Shown here: positions 61,128-64,000 of the stretch, piece by piece
Position numbering within the stretch: position 1 is the stretch's first letter
How the letters are laid out: every line of letters begins with the position of its first letter
NCBI GenBank assembly: GCA_963790545.1
Contig: CAWBPA010000020.1
Coordinates: 62,001-126,000 of the forward strand
Reading direction: 5' to 3'
DNA length: 64,000 nt
Origin: DATBJG01 sp963790545
GTDB taxonomy: Bacteria > Acidobacteriota > Vicinamibacteria > Vicinamibacterales > JAMQPK01
Position numbers and translations under genes: made by a program
The notes under the pieces: model-generated
Seen by the model: the letters and a program-made list of their open reading frames with translations, nothing else
What the model was told of the DNA's origin: nothing
Database searches by the model: none

Positions 61128-63269
61128 CTACGTCGTCCGCAGCAGGCGCAGGCCGTTGGCAATGACAAACAGCGAGGCTCCCATGTCGGCGAGCACCGCC
61201 ATCCACAACGTGGAGGCGCCAATCACGGTCATCACCAGGAAAACGGCTTTCAGCGAAAGCGAGAGGGCGACGTTGGTCTTGATATTTCGCAGGGTCGCGC
61301 GGCTCAACCTGACGGCAAACGGAATCTTCAGCAGTTCGTCGGCCATCAGCGCCACATCCGCCGTTTCGAGCGCTGCGTCGCTGCCGGCCACCCCCATAGC
61401 GATTCCCACGTCGGCCGCCGCAAGCGCAGGCGCGTCGTTGACGCCGTCGCCAACCATCGCCACGGTTCCATAGTTCCGGCGCAGGTCTTCCACCGCCCGA
61501 ACCTTATCCTCTGGGAGGAGATCCGCTCGCACCTCGTCGAGATCCAAATCTCTGGCGATGGCCATGGCCGTTCCATGGTGGTCGCCGGTCAGCATGACAA
61601 CACGTCTGACGCCCTGGCGGCGAAGCATCGCAATGGCATGGCGGCTTGCGTCCCGTGGCTCGTCGGCCACGCCAATCAGGCCAAGCGGCTGGTCGTGTCG
61701 CGCGACCAGCACGGCAGTCCGGCCGTCGGCAGCCAGCCGATCCAGAACCTCATGGATCTCAGGCGTGCAGAGCCCACGATCCTCGAACAGTCGATGATTG
61801 CCCACCACGGCCTGCCGCCCGTCCACCTCGGCTTCGGCTCCGAAGCCCGGAAGCGCACGGCACGCCACACTCGCGGCAGGCACGACACCAGAGCCTTGTG
61901 CATGCTTGACGATGGCCTGTGCAATCGGGTGCTCGGATCTCGCCTCGACGGAAGCCGCAACGCGCAAGATTTCCTCAGACGGCGTTCCTGCTGAGCGGGA
62001 TGACGTCCACGACCTTCGGAATCCCCTGCGTAAGGGTACCGGTCTTATCGAACGCCACACAGCGAACGGTGCCGGTACGTTCGAGATGCGCACCGCCTTT
62101 GATGAGCACCCCTTTCGGGCCGCTGCGGCCAGGGCGGAAACCACTGAGACCGGCGTCGAAATGACCAGGGCGCAGGGGCATGAAATGACCAGGAGCACGA
62201 GCGCGCGATAGGTCCAGTCGTCAACCGATCCACCAAGAAGTGGCGGCACGACGGCCAGGGCCGACGCCAGAGCAATCACGGCCGGCGTGTAATACCGCGC
62301 GAATCGCTCGACGAACACCTGCGCCGGCGCACGCCGTGCCTGGGCAGTTTCCACGAGACTGACTATCCGCGCCAGCGTCGTATCGCCGCCGAGCCGCGTC
62401 ACGCGAATCTCGAGCGCACCGCGACCATTGATCGTGCCGGCAAACACTCCCTGGCCAGGACTCTTGTCGATGGGTAACGACTCCCCCGTGATAGGGGCCT
62501 GATTGACGGAGCTCTGACCGCTGACGACCTCTCCGTCGAGTGGAATCTTCTCACCTGGGCGAACGACGACCGTTTCCCCGACGGCCACCTGATCGATTGG
62601 TACGCGACAATCTGCACCGTTACGATGGACCAGCGCTTCAGCCGGGCTCAGATCCATGAGCGCTCGAATCGCGTGGCGCGCTCGAGCCATACTGCGCGCC
62701 TCGAGCAGCTGCGCGAGCGCGAACAGGAAGATGACCGTGGCGCCCTCTTCCCACTCGCCGATGGCCATAGCGCCCACGACGGCGAGCAGCATCAGGACAT
62801 TGATGTCGAGCGAGAAGACTCGAGCCGCCGACCAGGCTCGACGAACGGTGTAAATGCCGCCTGCGAGAATCGCCGCCACGAAAGCCGGAATATAGACCGC
62901 GGCAGGCAACCCGATCAGCCGCAGTCCAAATCCCACCACCAGCGCGACACCCGATACCACGACCAGCGCCTGGCGGGCGCGCGCAGCGGGCTCGGTCGCG
63001 GATGGCTGCTCGTGCTCGAGCCAGGCGCGCATTCCCGTCTCGGCCACCGCCTCCACAATCGCGCCGGTCGACACCTTCGCGGCGTCGTAGCTCACACGGA
63101 GTCGCTGGCCGATGAGGTCGGGTGAAAGCGATTCCAGGCCTGGAAGCTTGGCGAGTCGCCGCTCGAGGATGTCGACCTCCTCGCGGCAGTCCATGCCCTC
63201 GATTTTGAAGACCGACTCGGCGTGCACCTCGCAGACAGCACACACCGCCTGTGTGCGACCGGCCGTCAT
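61128..63269 (-). CDS. Zn/Cd/Pb-type P1B ATPase (two compensating frameshifts)
   Basis: 713 residues as read. An N-terminal HMA-like domain with CAVCEVHAE and FKIEGMDCREEVDILERRL, then eight helices. TGESLP phosphatase loop, the metal site ISCPCALVISTPVSVV (CPC, group P1B-2 of ZntA/CadA), and GDGVNDAPALAAADVGIAMG. The frame is lost at about 62115 (one G missing in GGGGG after AARKG) and regained near 61985. In that interval the correct frame reads VLIKGGAHLERTGTVRCVAFDKTGTLTQGIPKVVDV, restoring the phosphorylated Asp. Exports Zn, Cd or Pb. Its start overlaps the ArsR gene stop, so the regulator and pump form an operon. Confidence 0.93.
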   Translation of the reverse strand: MTAGRTQAVCAVCEVHAESVFKIEGMDCREEVDILERRLAKLPGLESLSPDLIGQRLRVSYDAAKVSTGAIVEAVAETGMRAWLEHEQPSATEPAARARQALVVVSGVALVVGFGLRLIGLPAAVYIPAFVAAILAGGIYTVRRAWSAARVFSLDINVLMLLAVVGAMAIGEWEEGATVIFLFALAQLLEARSMARARHAIRALMDLSPAEALVHRNGADCRVPIDQVAVGETVVVRPGEKIPLDGEVVSGQSSVNQAPITGESLPIDKSPGQGVFAGTINGRGALEIRVTRLGGDTTLARIVSLVETAQARRAPAQVFVERFARYYTPAVIALASALAVVPPLLGGSVDDWTYRALVLLVISCPCALVISTPVSVVSALAAAARKGCSSKAVRISNVPAPFAVWRSIRPVPLRRGFRRSWTSSRSAGTPSEEILRVAASVEARSEHPIAQAIVKHAQGSGVVPAASVACRALPGFGAEAEVDGRQAVVGNHRLFEDRGLCTPEIHEVLDRLAADGRTAVLVARHDQPLGLIGVADEPRDASRHAIAMLRRQGVRRVVMLTGDHHGTAMAIARDLDLDEVRADLLPEDKVRAVEDLRRNYGTVAMVGDGVNDAPALAAADVGIAMGVAGSDAALETADVALMADELLKIPFAVRLSRATLRNIKTNVALSLSLKAVFLVMTVIGASTLWMAVLADMGASLFVIANGLRLLRTT

Positions 63270-63688
63270 CGATTCTGTCCTCCGGTCGGGCCCGACGACT
63301 CTTCCACGTGATCCAGACCCTGCCGGAAGAGCTTCAGAATGTGGTCATCGTCCAGCATGTAGATGATCATGCGTCCGGCTCGTCGCGACCGGACGAGCCG
63401 CATGCTGCGCAAAAGCCTGAGCTGATGGGAAACAGCCGACTCTGTGAGGCCGAGCAATCCGGCCAGATCGCCGACGCAGAGCTCCGAATGCGAGAGCGCA
63501 TCCAGCATACGAACCCGCGTGAGGTCACCCAGGACTTTGAACGTCTCAGCGAGTCCTGCCGCGGCCTGAGGGCCGATGAGGGCATCCGCCAGGGCCGCTG
63601 TCGCGTCGGCAGGGCCAACCGACTTCCGGGGCCCGTCGCTACCGTCTGGCCGTGTCAGAGGTGGAGAGATATGTGTATTCATGAACAT
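63266..63688 (-). CDS. ArsR/SmtB-family metal-responsive repressor
   Basis: 140 residues from ATG 63688, or 138 from ATG 63682. Winged helix: FKVLGDLTRVRMLDALSHSELCVGDLAGLLGLTESAVSHQLRLLRSMRLVRSRRAGRMIIYML, given here in order and split by domain turns: the alpha-3 site ELCVGDL has one Cys, and the C-terminal helix has DDDHILKLFRQGLDHVEE, giving the alpha-5 D-x-H-type ligands of zinc sensors (SmtB/CzrA type). Expected to release DNA when zinc or cadmium binds. An operator-like palindrome overlaps its start. Confidence 0.92.
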   Translation of the reverse strand: MFMNTHISPPLTRPDGSDGPRKSVGPADATAALADALIGPQAAAGLAETFKVLGDLTRVRMLDALSHSELCVGDLAGLLGLTESAVSHQLRLLRSMRLVRSRRAGRMIIYMLDDDHILKLFRQGLDHVEESSGPTGGQNR

Positions 63689-63707
63689 ATGAGCAAATGC
63701 TCAGATG
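63686..63707. promoter_or_regulatory. ArsR/SmtB operator candidate
   Basis: CATATGAGCA-AA-TGCTCAGATG, a 10-2-10 inverted repeat with one mismatch, overlapping the first possible start codon (63688). Position suits autorepression of the regulator-pump operon. It also suggests that the downstream ATG at 63682 or a leaderless start is used. Confidence 0.65.
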
Positions 63708-63757
63708 TCATGATAGCACAGAAGAGGTTTATCGCGTTCCCCCCACCTGGAACACTA

Positions 63758-64000
63758 TCAGAGACTCGCGAGCGCCTGGTTCACCTTCGCGTAGTCCGGC
63801 TCGTTGCGCGCATCCTCGAGCACTTCCCGATGCCGGATCGTGCCGGTCTTGTCGATGACAAACACGGCCCGCTTGGCGATGCCCTTCAAGCCAATCATGT
63901 CCGGGTTGAGGACCCCGTACTGGCTGATGACCTGCTTGTTGAAGTCGCTCAGCAGCGGAAAGTTCAGCTTCTGCGCGTCTGCCCAGGCTTTCTGGGCAAA
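63758..64000 (-). CDS. Peroxiredoxin (AhpC/TSA family), C-terminal part
   Basis: 80 residues of the C-terminal part, running off the right edge; stop at 63758. FAQKAWADAQKLNFPLLSDFNKQVISQYGVL, split by domain turns, then IGLKGIAKRAVFVIDKTGTIRHREVLEDA and NEPDYAKVNQAL. The pattern (FPLLSDF, YGVL, RAVFVIDKTGTIR) is that of 1-Cys or atypical 2-Cys peroxiredoxins that reduce peroxides. The catalytic Cys lies outside the window. Confidence 0.9.
   Translation of the reverse strand, partial: FAQKAWADAQKLNFPLLSDFNKQVISQYGVLNPDMIGLKGIAKRAVFVIDKTGTIRHREVLEDARNEPDYAKVNQALASL

Overview
The window is about 64 kb of GC-rich bacterial DNA that consists almost entirely of core metabolic genes. Gene content points to a Gram-negative aerobe, most likely an Acidobacteriota member of the Vicinamibacteria type. 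The pointers are the winged-helix/TolB-like/TPR regulator, the secreted VWFA protein, the DUF4252 protein behind an ECF sigma factor, the lipoprotein Pal, RseP, TolC and a complete heme A route. This assignment is inferred from gene families, not from a marker phylogeny.

Layout. 1-2.5 kb: start of an M48 protease and a CHASE2 adenylate cyclase (both minus). 2.6-7.3 kb: tRNA-Glu(CUC), a cupredoxin-like lipoprotein, heme A/O synthesis (ctaA, ctaB, DUF420) and a NamZ-like muramidase. 7.6-12.4 kb: diguanylate cyclase, winged-helix TPR regulator, zincin-like protein, TPR protein. 12.5-14.9 kb (minus): the F0 part of ATP synthase only (atpZ-I-B-E-F). 15.1-25.0 kb (minus): complex I genes nuoA-C-D-H-J-K-L-M-N; all iron-sulfur subunits (B, E, F, G, I) are absent from the cluster. 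25.3-33.6 kb (plus): VWFA protein, then tetrapyrrole synthesis (hemX-like, hemA, hemC, cobA-hemD fusion, hemB, hemL). 33.7-37.8 kb (minus): uppS-cdsA-dxr-rseP. 38.2-39.8 kb: ECF sigma, probable anti-sigma, DUF4252. 39.8-53.4 kb: truA, pyrE, a TolC protein, two glycosyltransferases, pyrR-B-C-DUF2400 and pyrK-D-F. 53.4-58.7 kb: glutaredoxin-like protein, Pal, methyltransferase, membrane GT-C-like protein, LarE and a LysW-like zinc ribbon. 58.9-64 kb: receiver-PilZ protein, CorC/HlyC protein, Zn/Cd P-type ATPase with its ArsR regulator, and the end of a peroxiredoxin.

Functionally the window joins energy conservation (complex I membrane arm, F0, heme a for the oxidase) with heme and pyrimidine supply. 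Complex I reduces quinone and pumps ions. The ctaA/ctaB products finish heme a for a terminal oxidase not in the window. The hem cluster supplies heme and, through the CobA domain, siroheme or corrinoid precursors. The pyr genes are split over three transcription units.

Two features stand out. First, many conserved genes are interrupted by single frameshifts with the protein continuing in another frame; the density and the housekeeping targets point to assembly indels, so joined coordinates are given. Second, the intergenic gaps are filled with small structured repeats: REP-like hairpins with a GTAGCGC head and covarying arms, a GTGGGGCCCCAC hairpin family placed just before nuoD and nuoH, and arrays of 7-10 bp words arranged as large inverted repeats. 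A 135 bp compound inverted repeat occupies the longest gene-free gap. Several promoters place the -10 box 7-9 bases before the start codon, which suggests leaderless mRNAs.
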